Below, one piece after another: positions 29,137 to 38,949 of a stretch of 64,000 bases of DNA. The DNA lies in the NCBI RefSeq assembly GCF_029239295.1, contig NZ_JAQZBC010000004.1:143584-207583 (forward strand). The letters run 5' to 3'. The number at the start of each line of letters is the position of its first letter. Position 1 is the stretch's first letter. The DNA is from Sphingomonas sp. (GTDB lineage: Bacteria > Pseudomonadota > Alphaproteobacteria > Sphingomonadales > Sphingomonadaceae). The translations under genes and the position numbers were made by a program. The notes under the pieces are model-generated. The model was not told where the DNA came from. It made no database searches and saw nothing but the letters and a program-made list of their open reading frames with translations.

Positions 29137-30333
29137 ATGACCATTTCCGCCGCCTGCCTCGGCTTTCCGCGGGTCGGCGCGCGTCATGAACTGAACGGTG
29201 CGACCGAAGGCTATCTGGCCGGCAGGCTCAGCGCGGACCAGCTGCAGGACGCGGCGAAGGGACTGCGCGCGGCAGGGTGGGAGCGGCAACGGCAAGCGGG
29301 GGTTGATGTGATCCCCTGCAATGACTTCTCACTCCATGATCAGGTGCTGGATACCAGCGTGATGGTGGGTGCCATCCCCGACCGATACCGGCCGGTCGGC
29401 CCGCCCGGTTCGCTCGACCTTGCTTTTGCGATGGCGCAGGGGGGCGGCGTAGTGCCCAGCGAGGTTCAGGCATCGCAAACCGCGCAATGGTTTGAAACCA
29501 GCGACCAGTACATCGTGCCCGAGGTGTCGCCCGACCAGCAGTTCGCGCTGTCGACGCGCAAGGTGCTAAACGAATTCAACGAGGCGAAGGCGCTGGGATA
29601 TCATTGCCGGCCGGTGATCCTGGGGCCGGTCACCTTCCTGCATCTCGCGAAATCCACCGATCCTAGCGTCGATCCGCTGTCTCTGCTGAACCGCTTGCTG
29701 CCGGTGTATGCCGAGCTGTTGCTGCAGCTGAAGCTGGCGGGCGCAGACTGGGTGCAGATCGACGAGCCGGTGATGGTGCGGGACATGTCGGCGGCGGTAC
29801 GCGCCGCGCTGCGGACGACCTACTGGTCGCTGGCGGGACGGGGCGCCCCGAAGATCATGCTGGCGACCTATTTCGGGGCGATCGGGGACAATCTGGATGC
29901 CGCACTTGGCTTGCCGGTGGCGGGGCTTCATCTCGACCTGGTGTGTGCGCCGGAGCAACTGGCGCTGGTGCTGGGGGCGGGGCGACAGGATCTCGTACTG
30001 TCGCTGGGAGTGGTGGACGGACGCGAAGCCGCTCGCTCGGACCTTGTCGCCATCCTTGATCGGCTGGAGCCGCTGGTTGGAAAGATCGTGATCCAGATCG
30101 CGCCCTCCTGCTCGCTGGGGCGTTCACCGGTCCATGGGGGCTCGGACACGCCTCCAGATCGGACAAGCGCGGATTGGCTGGCGCTTGCCACGCGGAAGCT
30201 GGAGGAAGTGGCGACGTTGAGCGTGGCGCTGCGTCGCGGGCGCGGGCAAGTGGCTGACGCGCTGGCTGACAATGCGGCGGCCATGGGTGTCCTGGCGCAA
30301 GCAAGCGAGCGGCGGCGCGCAGACCGGATGTGA
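29137..30333 (+). CDS. MetE N-terminal domain only (partial cobalamin-independent methionine synthase)
   Basis: This is a 398-residue protein that matches only the first half of cobalamin-independent methionine synthase (normal length about 750-780). Hallmarks of the N-terminal barrel are clear: CLGFPRVGARHELNGATEGY, RPVILGPVTFLHLAKS, AGADWVQIDEPVMVRDM, LPVAGLHLDLVCAPEQ and the SCSLGRSPVH turn. The C-terminal barrel, which carries the zinc site and homocysteine chemistry, is absent. The frame stops near the linker, and no MetE-like coding follows before treY at 30402. The N-terminal domain alone cannot be a methionine synthase. It may be a pseudogene with its 3' half deleted or a repurposed folate-binding or scaffold protein. 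Upstream (28891-29136) no cobalamin or SAM riboswitch could be recognised. Confidence 0.85.
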   Translation: MTISAACLGFPRVGARHELNGATEGYLAGRLSADQLQDAAKGLRAAGWERQRQAGVDVIPCNDFSLHDQVLDTSVMVGAIPDRYRPVGPPGSLDLAFAMAQGGGVVPSEVQASQTAQWFETSDQYIVPEVSPDQQFALSTRKVLNEFNEAKALGYHCRPVILGPVTFLHLAKSTDPSVDPLSLLNRLLPVYAELLLQLKLAGADWVQIDEPVMVRDMSAAVRAALRTTYWSLAGRGAPKIMLATYFGAIGDNLDAALGLPVAGLHLDLVCAPEQLALVLGAGRQDLVLSLGVVDGREAARSDLVAILDRLEPLVGKIVIQIAPSCSLGRSPVHGGSDTPPDRTSADWLALATRKLEEVATLSVALRRGRGQVADALADNAAAMGVLAQASERRRADRM

Positions 30334-30402
30334 ATGGCCGACAGCAGCATGCGCTGCTCGCCGTTGCCGCCCTTCAAATCGCTTGGTCGAGGAACGGCGG
30401 CC

Positions 30403-32700
30403 TCAGGCGAGTTCGAACCACACGGGTGTTTTATCGAATAGCGAGGCTGCTTGCCGCACGACGCCAGAGGGGAAGCGGATCACGCTGCCCGGCTGATCCT
30501 CGCCGAGTGATATCGCACAGCGGAAGATTGCGTCGCCATGACGTCGCTCGAACGCGAGCAGGCGAGCGTCGCCGTCAACCACTGCCGCCTCATAGCTGCC
30601 CTGGGTGAACAGCGTTGGATGAGTGCGACGGAGGTTCAACAGGGTGGCGATCAGCCGCATCTTGGCAGGCGGATCGTCCAGCGCGGCGATACGCGCCCGG
30701 TAATCGACCGGGCGGCGGTTGTCGGGATCAACGAGGCTCAGGTCGGCGAATTCGGTGCCTTGGTAGAGATCCGGCACGCCAGGCATGGTGCAGCGGAGCG
30801 CGACCTGAACCAAGCTGTTGCGGTGGGCCGCTTCGCCGATCTCGCCTAGGAAACTGCTGATTGATGCCACGAACGCCGGGCTGTCGATCAATGCCAGCGC
30901 CAGATCGTTGCAGCACGCCTCATACCGTTCGTCAGGCGCCTCCCATGAGGAGCGCAGCTTCGCCTCGCGCAGTGCCTTGGTCTGCCAGGCGCTGATACGC
31001 TCGCCAAGGGTGCCGTCCTCAAGCTCGCGAGCGTCCGATGGCCATGCTCCGAGCAGCGCCTGGAACAACATGTAGCGATCGCCGCAATCTACGCCGTGCG
31101 ATAGCGGATCGGCCATCGCTTCCCAATCGCTGACCACCTCGCGCCACCGATCGGGGATGGCGCTGAGCACGGCCAGCCGCGCGCGCGTGTCCTCGCCTCG
31201 CTTGTGATCGTGCGTGGCGGTGGTGAGCATAGCGGTGGGCCATTGCTGCGCGCGCGCCTGCATGCGCAGGTGAAAGGCGGCGGGATCGAGCGCCATCAGC
31301 CCTGCGTCGAACCCGACATCGTTGCGCGAGAGCAGCCGGCCGTAGCGGTAGAAGGCGGTATCCTCGAGCGCCTTTGCCGCAATCGGCGCGGAGAGTTGCT
31401 GGAAGCGGCGAACGGCTTCTGAATGGCTGCCTTCGCCCGACAGCCAGCGCAGCACCAGATCGACCACTGGCGTCTCGCCCGGCGGAATATGCCGTGCGAC
31501 CCGGACGCGCACCGCGGCGCGCACGCTTTCGTCACTGGCCGGCGGGGTGGGGCCGTAGGTGCGGTACACCGGGAACACCCACAGCAGGCGTTCGATTGCG
31601 CGGCGCAGCATCGCGCGGGTGATCCCGTCCGGCGCGATCGCGGCGAAGGCGTCGACGCAGAATTCCAGCTGTCCGCTGAATTGCCACGCGAGAAGCTGCT
31701 GACCGGCGAGCAGCTCCTCCGGCGCGAGTTCGGCGGGGCGGCCGCTGATCTCGTGCCACAAGCGGCCGAGCGGCTCGGCGCCTGATGGATGATGGAGCAG
31801 CGCGGCGGATTCTTCCATGAAATCATAGCCGCTGGTGCCATTTACCGCCCACTCCGGCGACAATTCCTCACCAGGGCCGAGGATCTTTTCGATGACGATC
31901 CATGCGTCATCGCCCAGCCGTGCCCGCAAGGCGCGGCAATAGCCCAACGGATCGGTGAGGCCGTCGACATGGTCGATCCGCACCCCATCGATCAGGCCTT
32001 CGTCATGGAGGCGGAAGTAGAGTTCATGGGTGCGGTCCAAGACGGCAGGATCCTCAACCCGAACCCCGGCCAGTTCGTTGATCGCGAAGAAGCGGCGCCA
32101 GTTGAGTTCGTCATTGGCCGTGCGCCATGAGGCGAGCCGGTAATGCTGACTATCGAGCAGTGCGGCGATCGGCTGCTGATCGGCGGCTGCCTGATCCTCG
32201 TCCCGCAAGGGAAGGCGCCGATTGCCATAGGCAGTCAGCCACCAACGGTCCTGATGATGCTCCAGCGTCAGTGCGCCCTCCGCCAAGGCGTCGGTCAGCG
32301 AGCTGCCGAGTATCGGCAGGAGGATCGGGCGCGACCAATCAATGTCGAAGACGTCGGCGTAGGAGCTGTTGCGACCATGGCGAAGGACATCGTTCCACCA
32401 GCCGTTGGTATCGCCAGCCACGCCCATATGGTTGGGTACGATGTCGATGATGATCCCCATGCCATGGGCGCGAAGACTGGCAACGAGGCGCCGAAAGCCG
32501 GCCTCGCCGCCCAGTTCCGGGTTGATGCGCGTAGGGTCGACTACGTCATAACCGTGCGTTGAGCCCGGCGCGGCGGTGGTGACGGGGGAAGCGTAGATGT
32601 GGCTGATGCCCAGCCGGTCCAGATAAGGAACGATCGCCTCCGCATCGGCGAAGGTGAAATCCCGGTGGAATTGCAGGCGGTACGTGGCGCGCGGGATCAT
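30403..32700 (-). CDS. treY: Malto-oligosyltrehalose synthase TreY
   Basis: This is a 765-residue GH13 enzyme that turns the reducing-end alpha-1,4 link of a maltodextrin into the alpha-1,1 link of trehalose. The N-terminus PRATYRLQFHRDFTFADA and GSTHGYDVVDPTRINPELGG are typical. The nucleophile lies in DGVRIDHVDGLTDP, the acid/base in a segment around WIVIEKILGPGEELS, and the late MPGVPDLYQGTEFADLSLVD closes the barrel. It is last in the operon glgX-treZ-malQ-treY and overlaps malQ by 4 bases. TreY and TreZ together make free trehalose from glycogen fragments. Confidence 0.95.
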   Translation of the reverse strand: MIPRATYRLQFHRDFTFADAEAIVPYLDRLGISHIYASPVTTAAPGSTHGYDVVDPTRINPELGGEAGFRRLVASLRAHGMGIIIDIVPNHMGVAGDTNGWWNDVLRHGRNSSYADVFDIDWSRPILLPILGSSLTDALAEGALTLEHHQDRWWLTAYGNRRLPLRDEDQAAADQQPIAALLDSQHYRLASWRTANDELNWRRFFAINELAGVRVEDPAVLDRTHELYFRLHDEGLIDGVRIDHVDGLTDPLGYCRALRARLGDDAWIVIEKILGPGEELSPEWAVNGTSGYDFMEESAALLHHPSGAEPLGRLWHEISGRPAELAPEELLAGQQLLAWQFSGQLEFCVDAFAAIAPDGITRAMLRRAIERLLWVFPVYRTYGPTPPASDESVRAAVRVRVARHIPPGETPVVDLVLRWLSGEGSHSEAVRRFQQLSAPIAAKALEDTAFYRYGRLLSRNDVGFDAGLMALDPAAFHLRMQARAQQWPTAMLTTATHDHKRGEDTRARLAVLSAIPDRWREVVSDWEAMADPLSHGVDCGDRYMLFQALLGAWPSDARELEDGTLGERISAWQTKALREAKLRSSWEAPDERYEACCNDLALALIDSPAFVASISSFLGEIGEAAHRNSLVQVALRCTMPGVPDLYQGTEFADLSLVDPDNRRPVDYRARIAALDDPPAKMRLIATLLNLRRTHPTLFTQGSYEAAVVDGDARLLAFERRHGDAIFRCAISLGEDQPGSVIRFPSGVVRQAASLFDKTPVWFELA

Positions 32701-34577
32701 CCAGGCCTCTTTTGGGTCAACATGGCAGCGCGCCGGTGAACATCAGGGCGGGCGAGAAGAGCGCCGGTGGTGGCGAGCATGCGCCGGCGCCAATTCGGAT
32801 GCTGGTCAACGGTGCCGGGCAGGTTCGGTTGCTCCTCCAGGCCGAGGAGATCCTCCAGCGGAAAGATGGCGAGCGCGGCGGGCGCATCAGCGACCGCTTC
32901 CATAACCTCATCGATCGGCGGCTCGGCTAAAACCGGCGACAAGCCAATCGCTTGTGCCAAGGACTTCCGTTCGGCTGTACGTTCCTCAAAGGCCGTGGGA
33001 TTGGCGATGCCGCTGATGTGCTCACGCCATTCAATGTCGCGGCCTTTCCACCAGCCAGCTACTGTCGGAGTGTCGTGGGTGCCGGTCATCGCCACAGCAT
33101 CGGCATCCCAGCGGGCCGGCGAGACGAAGGCGCCGGTGACATCGCGCTCGAAGGGGAGCACGCGCATGCCGAGCATGCCGCGGCGCGACAGATCGGCGCG
33201 CAGACCTGCGGGGACGGTGCCGAGATCCTCGGCAATGACGATGGCCTCGGCGCGATGGGCTTCGATCGCCACAATGGTCTTTAGCGTATCGCCGGGCATG
33301 GTGAGGTACGCGCCGTCGGCCGCGCTGCCGCCATCAGGGACGATCCAAAGGTGATCGAGCCCGATCGCATGATCGATGCGCAGGCCGCCGGCGTGCTGAA
33401 GAGCAGTCCGTATCGTCTTGATAAACGGTGCAAATCCACTGCGCTGAAGCGCGTAGGGATCGAGCGCGGAGATGCCCCAATTCTGACCGTCCGGGCCGAG
33501 CGGATCAGGGGGCGCGCCGATCGAGACGCCGCTGAGCAGATCGGACCGCCGGCTCCACCCATGGCTGCCCGCCCGATCGGTGCCCACCGCCAAGTCAGCG
33601 ATCAGCCCGATCGACATGCGGGAACGGGCACTTTCCTGTGCATACGCAAGCCCTTGGTCTGCCAACCATTGAAGAAAGACGAAGAAGGAAACCTCCGCCG
33701 CATGCTCCGTTGCGAAGCGTCTGACGGGGGGGCTGGCGGGATCCTGATAGGCGATTGGCCAGTCGGTCCATCCGGCGCCGCCGAGGTGGCCGTGCAGGGC
33801 ATCGAAGAGGGCATGGGCGGCGAGGTCCGGCCCCTTTTCGGCCGCGAACGCGGCGGTCGCGGCCTGGTACCGGGAGAAATTGGCCAGATAGACGCGGCCC
33901 AGATGCGCCAGCCGTTCGGTGAGCGCGCCAGGCCAGTCGATCAACTCGGCGCAAGGTTCGGGCGGGAACGGCGCGCCGATCAGCGCCGGGTCCGCGAGCA
34001 TGACATTGTGGAACAGCCGGGAGGAGGGGGCGTAGGGGCTGAAGCGATGCGGATCGGCGGGGAAGAGCGCATGCGTCGGGCTGATCGCCACAGCGGCAGC
34101 ACCGGCATTCCCGAACTCGGTTGCCGAGTGGGCGAGGGTGCCGAAATCGCCATAGGCCGCGGGGCGATCATCGCGGAGTGCGGGGATCTGGACCGATACG
34201 CCCCAGCTTCGCCCGACCGGCTGCGGGCAACGGGGCGGGCCGACGGCAAGGGTGTAGCGGCGCCCCCCGATCGACAGCCGATGGTAGCCGATGACGTGGA
34301 TGGGGGCCGCCATGCCGCCGCCGGCGATCGCCAGTGGCAGCGTGGTTCCGTCCTCCAGCATGAGATCGGCCGTGCCGGCGGGGGCCCCGGGCAAGGCGAT
34401 GGGTGCGCCCAGCGTGCCGGGTACGAACGGTTCATCTGCCGGTGTCAGATCGAGGCGGGCGAGCAGCGCCTCCAATATGGCGTCGTCGACCTGCTGCGGC
34501 CGGCCGCTCGCGTCGGTCCAGTGCCGTTTGAGCCCGGCGGCGACCGCGGCGGCGTGAAGATCGGTCATCCGATCCAT
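32697..34577 (-). CDS. malQ: 4-alpha-glucanotransferase MalQ
   Basis: This is a 626-residue GH77 enzyme that joins and reshuffles short maltodextrins. Active-site segments are GGLRIDHAIGLDHLWIVP with the nucleophile, IVIAEDLGTVPAGLR with the acid/base, and MTGTHDTPTVAGWW with the transition-state aspartate. An N-terminal beta domain of about 130 residues comes before the barrel, as in longer bacterial MalQ proteins. It lies between treZ (13-base overlap) and treY (4-base overlap). There it can lengthen glucans released by GlgX to chains that TreY accepts. Confidence 0.94.
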   Translation of the reverse strand: MDRMTDLHAAAVAAGLKRHWTDASGRPQQVDDAILEALLARLDLTPADEPFVPGTLGAPIALPGAPAGTADLMLEDGTTLPLAIAGGGMAAPIHVIGYHRLSIGGRRYTLAVGPPRCPQPVGRSWGVSVQIPALRDDRPAAYGDFGTLAHSATEFGNAGAAAVAISPTHALFPADPHRFSPYAPSSRLFHNVMLADPALIGAPFPPEPCAELIDWPGALTERLAHLGRVYLANFSRYQAATAAFAAEKGPDLAAHALFDALHGHLGGAGWTDWPIAYQDPASPPVRRFATEHAAEVSFFVFLQWLADQGLAYAQESARSRMSIGLIADLAVGTDRAGSHGWSRRSDLLSGVSIGAPPDPLGPDGQNWGISALDPYALQRSGFAPFIKTIRTALQHAGGLRIDHAIGLDHLWIVPDGGSAADGAYLTMPGDTLKTIVAIEAHRAEAIVIAEDLGTVPAGLRADLSRRGMLGMRVLPFERDVTGAFVSPARWDADAVAMTGTHDTPTVAGWWKGRDIEWREHISGIANPTAFEERTAERKSLAQAIGLSPVLAEPPIDEVMEAVADAPAALAIFPLEDLLGLEEQPNLPGTVDQHPNWRRRMLATTGALLARPDVHRRAAMLTQKRPG

Positions 34578-36262
34578 GCGGCGAAACGATCGTCAGTGGC
34601 GAAGATCGGCGCCGGTCGTCCGGCATCGGGCAGCGCGGCGGGGGCGTCCGCAAGGTCAATCGCGATGGTCAGTCGGGAGCCATCGCCGAGCTGCCAGCGC
34701 GCGATGACTGCGGCATCGCCGATCGCCTCCGCCCCCAGTGCGACGGCGCCGGGGAGATGCGGGATGATGTGTTCACGGCGCCGGCGCAGCAGGGCCTGGT
34801 AAAAGGCGCGCCAGACCAGCGCGTCGGGACCGGGCTGTGGCAGCGACGCCTGGAAGGTCTCGGGTGCGTTGGGATCGGGGATCCGCTCGCGCGCCGCAGG
34901 ATCGGCGAAGGCGGGAAATTTGGCGAACTCACGGCGGCGGCCCTCGCGCACCGCGTCGGCCAGATCATCGTGGAAATCGGTGAAGAAGAGGAACGGGCTT
35001 TCGCTCCCCTCTTCCTCGCCCATGAAGAGCAAGGGGATTTGCGGCGCGAGCAGCATGAGCGCCGTAGCAGCGCGCAGCTTTGCAGGATCGGTGAGAAGGG
35101 TGAGCCGATCGCCCAGCGCCCGGTTGCCGACCTGATCGTGGTTCTGGAGGAAGCTGACGAAGCGGGTTGGCGAGAGGTGCCCGCTGGGGGTGCCGCGCGG
35201 GCGGCCGTCCTGATTGGGCGAGGGATCGCCCTGGTAGATGAAGCCCTCCGACAAGGCGCGGGCGAGCCGCTCTGCCGGACGATCAGCGAAGTCCGCATAA
35301 TAGGCGCTGGTCTCGCCGGTCAGCAGGACATGCATGACATTGTGGAAATCGTCGTTCCACTGCGCGTCATAGCCGTCGGCGTGGAGGCGGGCGGCGTCGT
35401 TATGTTCGTTCTCGAGCACGAGATGGACGTGGCGGTCCGGCAGCGCCTCGCGGATTTCGGCGGCCATGGCGTCGAGGAAGGCGGGGTTGTCGATCGCGTG
35501 GACGGCATCGAAGCGAAGCCCATCGAAGCGATAATCGCGCAGCCACATCAGTGCATTGTCGATGAAGAAGCGGGCGACGGGTTTTTCGTCCACCGCCACT
35601 GCCCCGCCCCACGGCGTCGCCACGTCGCGGTGGAAGAAGCGGTCGGCATAGAGGCCGAGGTAGTTACCGTCGGGCCCGAAGTGATTGTAGACCACGTCGA
35701 GGAAGACGCTGAGCCCGAGTTCGTGCGCCGCGTCGATCAGCGTGCGCAGCTCTGCCGGGGAGCCATAAGCCTCGTGCACGGCATAGGGCAGGACACCGTC
35801 ATAGCCCCAGCCGCGATCGCCGGCGAAGGCGTTGATCGGCATGAGCTGAATCGCCGTGACGCCAAGCGCGGCGATCGCCGGCAGCCGCTGAGTGACGCCG
35901 CTGAAGCCGCCGAGCACGCCGGCATGAAGCTCCATGATCACCATTTCGTGCCACGCACGCCCGCGCCACTCCGGCACGCGCCAGTCGTGGCTGTGATCGG
36001 GAACGATGCTCCAGCCGTGGACGCCGCCGTGCTGGCGGCGCGAGGCCGGGTCGGGAACGGGTGTGTCGCCGACGTGGAAGCGGTAGCGGGCACCGGCGCC
36101 GACCGCGTGATCGGCGACATGCCAGCCATCATCCTGCGGCGTCATCGGTAGCTGGGTGCCGTCAAAGTCCAGCGTGACCTGCGGCGCGCCCGGCGCCCAG
36201 AGGCGGAAGCGCGTGGTGCCGTCATCCAGCGGCTGCGGCCCCCAGGCGTTTAATCCTCCCAT
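34565..36262 (-). CDS. treZ: Malto-oligosyltrehalose trehalohydrolase TreZ
   Basis: This is a 565-residue GH13 enzyme that cuts trehalose off the product of TreY. It has an N-terminal carbohydrate-binding sandwich (TRFRLWAPGAPQVTLDFDG), the nucleophile segment YRFDGLRFDAVHAI, acid/base Glu in HLVLENEHNDA, and FLQNHDQVGNRALG for the third acid. LLFMGEEEGSESPFLFFTDF is the usual late motif. Its start lies 13 bases inside glgX, and its end overlaps malQ by 13 bases, so translation of the set is tightly linked. Confidence 0.95.
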   Translation of the reverse strand: MGGLNAWGPQPLDDGTTRFRLWAPGAPQVTLDFDGTQLPMTPQDDGWHVADHAVGAGARYRFHVGDTPVPDPASRRQHGGVHGWSIVPDHSHDWRVPEWRGRAWHEMVIMELHAGVLGGFSGVTQRLPAIAALGVTAIQLMPINAFAGDRGWGYDGVLPYAVHEAYGSPAELRTLIDAAHELGLSVFLDVVYNHFGPDGNYLGLYADRFFHRDVATPWGGAVAVDEKPVARFFIDNALMWLRDYRFDGLRFDAVHAIDNPAFLDAMAAEIREALPDRHVHLVLENEHNDAARLHADGYDAQWNDDFHNVMHVLLTGETSAYYADFADRPAERLARALSEGFIYQGDPSPNQDGRPRGTPSGHLSPTRFVSFLQNHDQVGNRALGDRLTLLTDPAKLRAATALMLLAPQIPLLFMGEEEGSESPFLFFTDFHDDLADAVREGRRREFAKFPAFADPAARERIPDPNAPETFQASLPQPGPDALVWRAFYQALLRRRREHIIPHLPGAVALGAEAIGDAAVIARWQLGDGSRLTIAIDLADAPAALPDAGRPAPIFATDDRFAAWIG

Positions 36263-38352
36263 GCGCTGGTCCAGCTCAACAGCACCGCGCCCTGCGGTGC
36301 GACTTCATATTCGCTGCCGATGTCGATCTCCCCCTGATCGGGTTTCGCGCTGTCGATCAGCACGGTGCGCCGGGTGTCGGGTTTCGGCAGGTGGAAGGTG
36401 ACGGGATCGCTACTGGCATTGAGGAGCAGCGAGACGGCCTCCACCTCGCCAGCGTCGTTCATCGCGGCGCGGCGCATCATGAGCGCGCGGCCCTCTGGAT
36501 TCTGCCAATCCTCATCGCTGAGCCGCTCGCCACGCTCGTCCCACCATTCGACATCGTTGACGCCGTGGCCGGGCGAATCCTGGCCGTAGAGGAAGGTCGG
36601 TGCGCGAAGCACGGGGTAGCGGCGGCGAAGCTCCGTCAGGCGGGCAGTGAAATCGATCTGCTGCTGACCCTCGGGCGTGGCGGCGGCGTTCCAGTCGAGC
36701 CAGCTGATCTCATTATCCTGGCAATAGGCGTTGTTGTTGCCTTGCTGCGTGCGACCGAATTCGTCGCCGGCGACCAGCATCGGCGTGCCGAGCGAGGCGA
36801 GCAGTGTGGTCAGCATCGAGCGCATGACCCGGCCGCGCGCATCGTTGATCGCGGGATCGTCGGTCGGCCCCTCCGCGCCCCAGTTGCGCGAATGGTTGTT
36901 GTCGTGGCCGTCGCGATTGTCCTCGCCGTTCGCCTCATTGTGGCGCTCCTCGTACATCACCGTGTCGGCGAGCGTGAAGCCATCATGCGCGACGAGGAAA
37001 TTGACGCTGGCCCAGGGGCGGCGGGCGCGGCGATCGAACAGGTCGCCCGAGCCGGAGAGCCGCGCGGCAAGATCGCCGCGGGTGCCGGCATCGCCCTTCC
37101 AATAGCTGCGCACCGTGTCGCGGTATTTGTCGTTCCACTCGGCAAAGCCCGGCGGGAAGCGGCCAAGCTGGTAGCCGCCGGGGCCGACATCCCATGGCTC
37201 CGCGATCAGCTTCAACCGGCTGAGGACCGGGTCCTGTCGCACGACATCGAAGAAGGCCGAGCCCGGATCGAAGCCGGTCGCCTCGCGGCCGAGGGTGAGG
37301 CCGAGATCGAAGCGGAAGCCGTCGATGCCGAAGCTGGTCGCCCAATAGCGCAAGCTGTCCGCCACCATCTGGATCACGCGCGCCTTGCTCATGTTGAGCG
37401 TGTTGCCGGTGCCGGTGTCGTTGATCGTGTAGCGGGGGTTATCGGCGACGAGGCGATAGTAACTGGCATTGTCGAGCCCGCGCCAGGAGAGCGTCGGACC
37501 CTTTTCGGAGCCTTCGCAGGTGTGGTTGTACACCACGTCCATGATGACTTCGATGCCGGCCTGGTGGAGCCGGAAGACGGCGCGGCGAAGCTCGTCCTGC
37601 TGCTCGCGCGCCATATAGGCCTGTTCGGGGGCGAAGAAGCCGAGCGTGTTGTAGCCCCAGTAATTCCTGAGGCCCTTCTCCTGCAGGAAGCGATCCTGCG
37701 TGAAGGCCTGGATCGGGAGCAGCTCGATCGCGGTGACGCCGAGCCGCTGGAGGTTGCGGATAACGGCGGGGTGGCCGAGCGCGGCATAGGTGCCGCGATC
37801 GCGCGCGGGCACTTCCTCCATCAGCTTCGTCAGGCCCTTGACGTGCGCCTCGTAGATGACCGTTTCCGACCAGGGCGTGTTGGGGCGGCGATCGCGTGAC
37901 CAGTCCCAATGATCGTCGACGACCACCGCCTTGGGCATGGCGGCGGCGCTGTCACGCTTATCGAAGCTCAGATCCTCGCGCCGCGAGCCGATGCGATAGC
38001 CGTGGAGTGCATCGGTCCAGCGGATCTGGCCGTGGAGCTTTCGCGCATAGGGATCGAGCAGCAGCTTGTTGGGATTGAAGCGGTGGCCCGCCTCCGGCTC
38101 ATAGCGGCCGTGCGCGCGATAGCCGTAGAGGAGGCCGGGCTCCACGTCGGGCAGATAGCCGTGGAACACCTCATCGGTGCATTCGGGCAGCCAGAACCGC
38201 TTGATCTCGCGCTTGCCGGCGGGATCGAACAGGCACAGCTCGATCGCATCGGCGTTCGCCGAGAACACCGCGAAATTGATGCCGAGGCCGTCGAAGGTGG
38301 CGCCGAGCGGGTAGGGAGTGCCGGGCTGGAGCCGGTCAATCGAAGGGAGCAA
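36250..38352 (-). CDS. glgX: Glycogen debranching enzyme GlgX
   Basis: This is a 700-residue GH13 isoamylase-type debranching enzyme that removes alpha-1,6 side chains from glycogen limit dextrins. A CBM48-like N-terminal domain starts with GTPYPLGATFDGLGINFAVF. Catalytic segments are GIDGFRFDLGLTLGRE, LKLIAEPWDVGPGGYQLG and NFLVAHDGFTLADTVMY. It is the first gene of the four-gene trehalose/maltodextrin operon. Glycogen synthesis genes (glgA, glgB, glgC) are not in the window. Confidence 0.95.
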   Translation of the reverse strand: MLPSIDRLQPGTPYPLGATFDGLGINFAVFSANADAIELCLFDPAGKREIKRFWLPECTDEVFHGYLPDVEPGLLYGYRAHGRYEPEAGHRFNPNKLLLDPYARKLHGQIRWTDALHGYRIGSRREDLSFDKRDSAAAMPKAVVVDDHWDWSRDRRPNTPWSETVIYEAHVKGLTKLMEEVPARDRGTYAALGHPAVIRNLQRLGVTAIELLPIQAFTQDRFLQEKGLRNYWGYNTLGFFAPEQAYMAREQQDELRRAVFRLHQAGIEVIMDVVYNHTCEGSEKGPTLSWRGLDNASYYRLVADNPRYTINDTGTGNTLNMSKARVIQMVADSLRYWATSFGIDGFRFDLGLTLGREATGFDPGSAFFDVVRQDPVLSRLKLIAEPWDVGPGGYQLGRFPPGFAEWNDKYRDTVRSYWKGDAGTRGDLAARLSGSGDLFDRRARRPWASVNFLVAHDGFTLADTVMYEERHNEANGEDNRDGHDNNHSRNWGAEGPTDDPAINDARGRVMRSMLTTLLASLGTPMLVAGDEFGRTQQGNNNAYCQDNEISWLDWNAAATPEGQQQIDFTARLTELRRRYPVLRAPTFLYGQDSPGHGVNDVEWWDERGERLSDEDWQNPEGRALMMRRAAMNDAGEVEAVSLLLNASSDPVTFHLPKPDTRRTVLIDSAKPDQGEIDIGSEYEVAPQGAVLLSWTSAWED

Positions 38353-38489
38353 TGCGCGAGCCTCGCTGCAGGATGAGTAGGGGTGGGGGATGATCGAACG
38401 TCGGACGGCTCCTCTCTCCCGAAGGTGAGGGAGGGCGTGACGCGGCTAGCGCCCGGACAGAGGAGGTAAGAGCGGCGCGCCGCGGGCGA

Positions 38490-38831
38490 TCAGGTGACCG
38501 CCCTGATGCTTCCCTTGCCGCGGCGTGGCTTCTTGGCGCCGGTTGAATCGGCGGCGGGGGGGGATGATTGCGTGCTGTCGCTCGGCTCAGCAGCGATGGT
38601 TTGCGGGTGGCTATTGCTCACGGCGCTATCCTGGCTGCCGGTGTCGGCGGGTTCGCCAAAGGGCAGATCGTCGGCGGCGCCGGGCAGCAACGCATCCTTA
38701 TCGGACGGCTCCGCGCCATGTTCCTGCTCCGCGCGGGTCCAATGGTCGTGGTCGCGGCCCTCAGGCTCGCCTTCTTCCTGCCAGATCCGGTACGCGCGCT
38801 GCCGGATCAGTTCGTCGCGGTCCTCCGTCAT
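38490..38831 (-). CDS. DUF2934 family small protein
   Basis: This is a 113-residue soluble, acidic protein. Residues 1-35 show the DUF2934 pattern: RDELIRQRAYRIWQEEGEPE followed by a D-H-D-HW-x-xAE segment. The remainder is a Ser/Pro/Asp-rich, probably unstructured tail ending in a lysine/arginine-rich patch (AKKPRRGKG). DUF2934 proteins are common next to glycogen and trehalose genes in alphaproteobacteria, and that is the case here. Function is unknown. The ATG at 38831 is preferred over a longer frame because the domain starts at once. Confidence 0.8.
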   Translation of the reverse strand: MTEDRDELIRQRAYRIWQEEGEPEGRDHDHWTRAEQEHGAEPSDKDALLPGAADDLPFGEPADTGSQDSAVSNSHPQTIAAEPSDSTQSSPPAADSTGAKKPRRGKGSIRAVT

Positions 38832-38949
38832 GATCGATCTCCCCGTTTGATCTCTTGCAAACGCGCATCGTCGAAAATCGACGCTCGGCTCGACACAAAA
38901 TCTTGGAATGGCGGGAGAAAGCCCGAGCAGGCGGGAAGTTAGCGGGAGG

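Noticed and set aside
38410..38440. Possible terminator after the DUF2934 gene (CTCTCTCCC/GAGGGAGGG)
   Set aside because: The arms do not pair well and no U-run follows.
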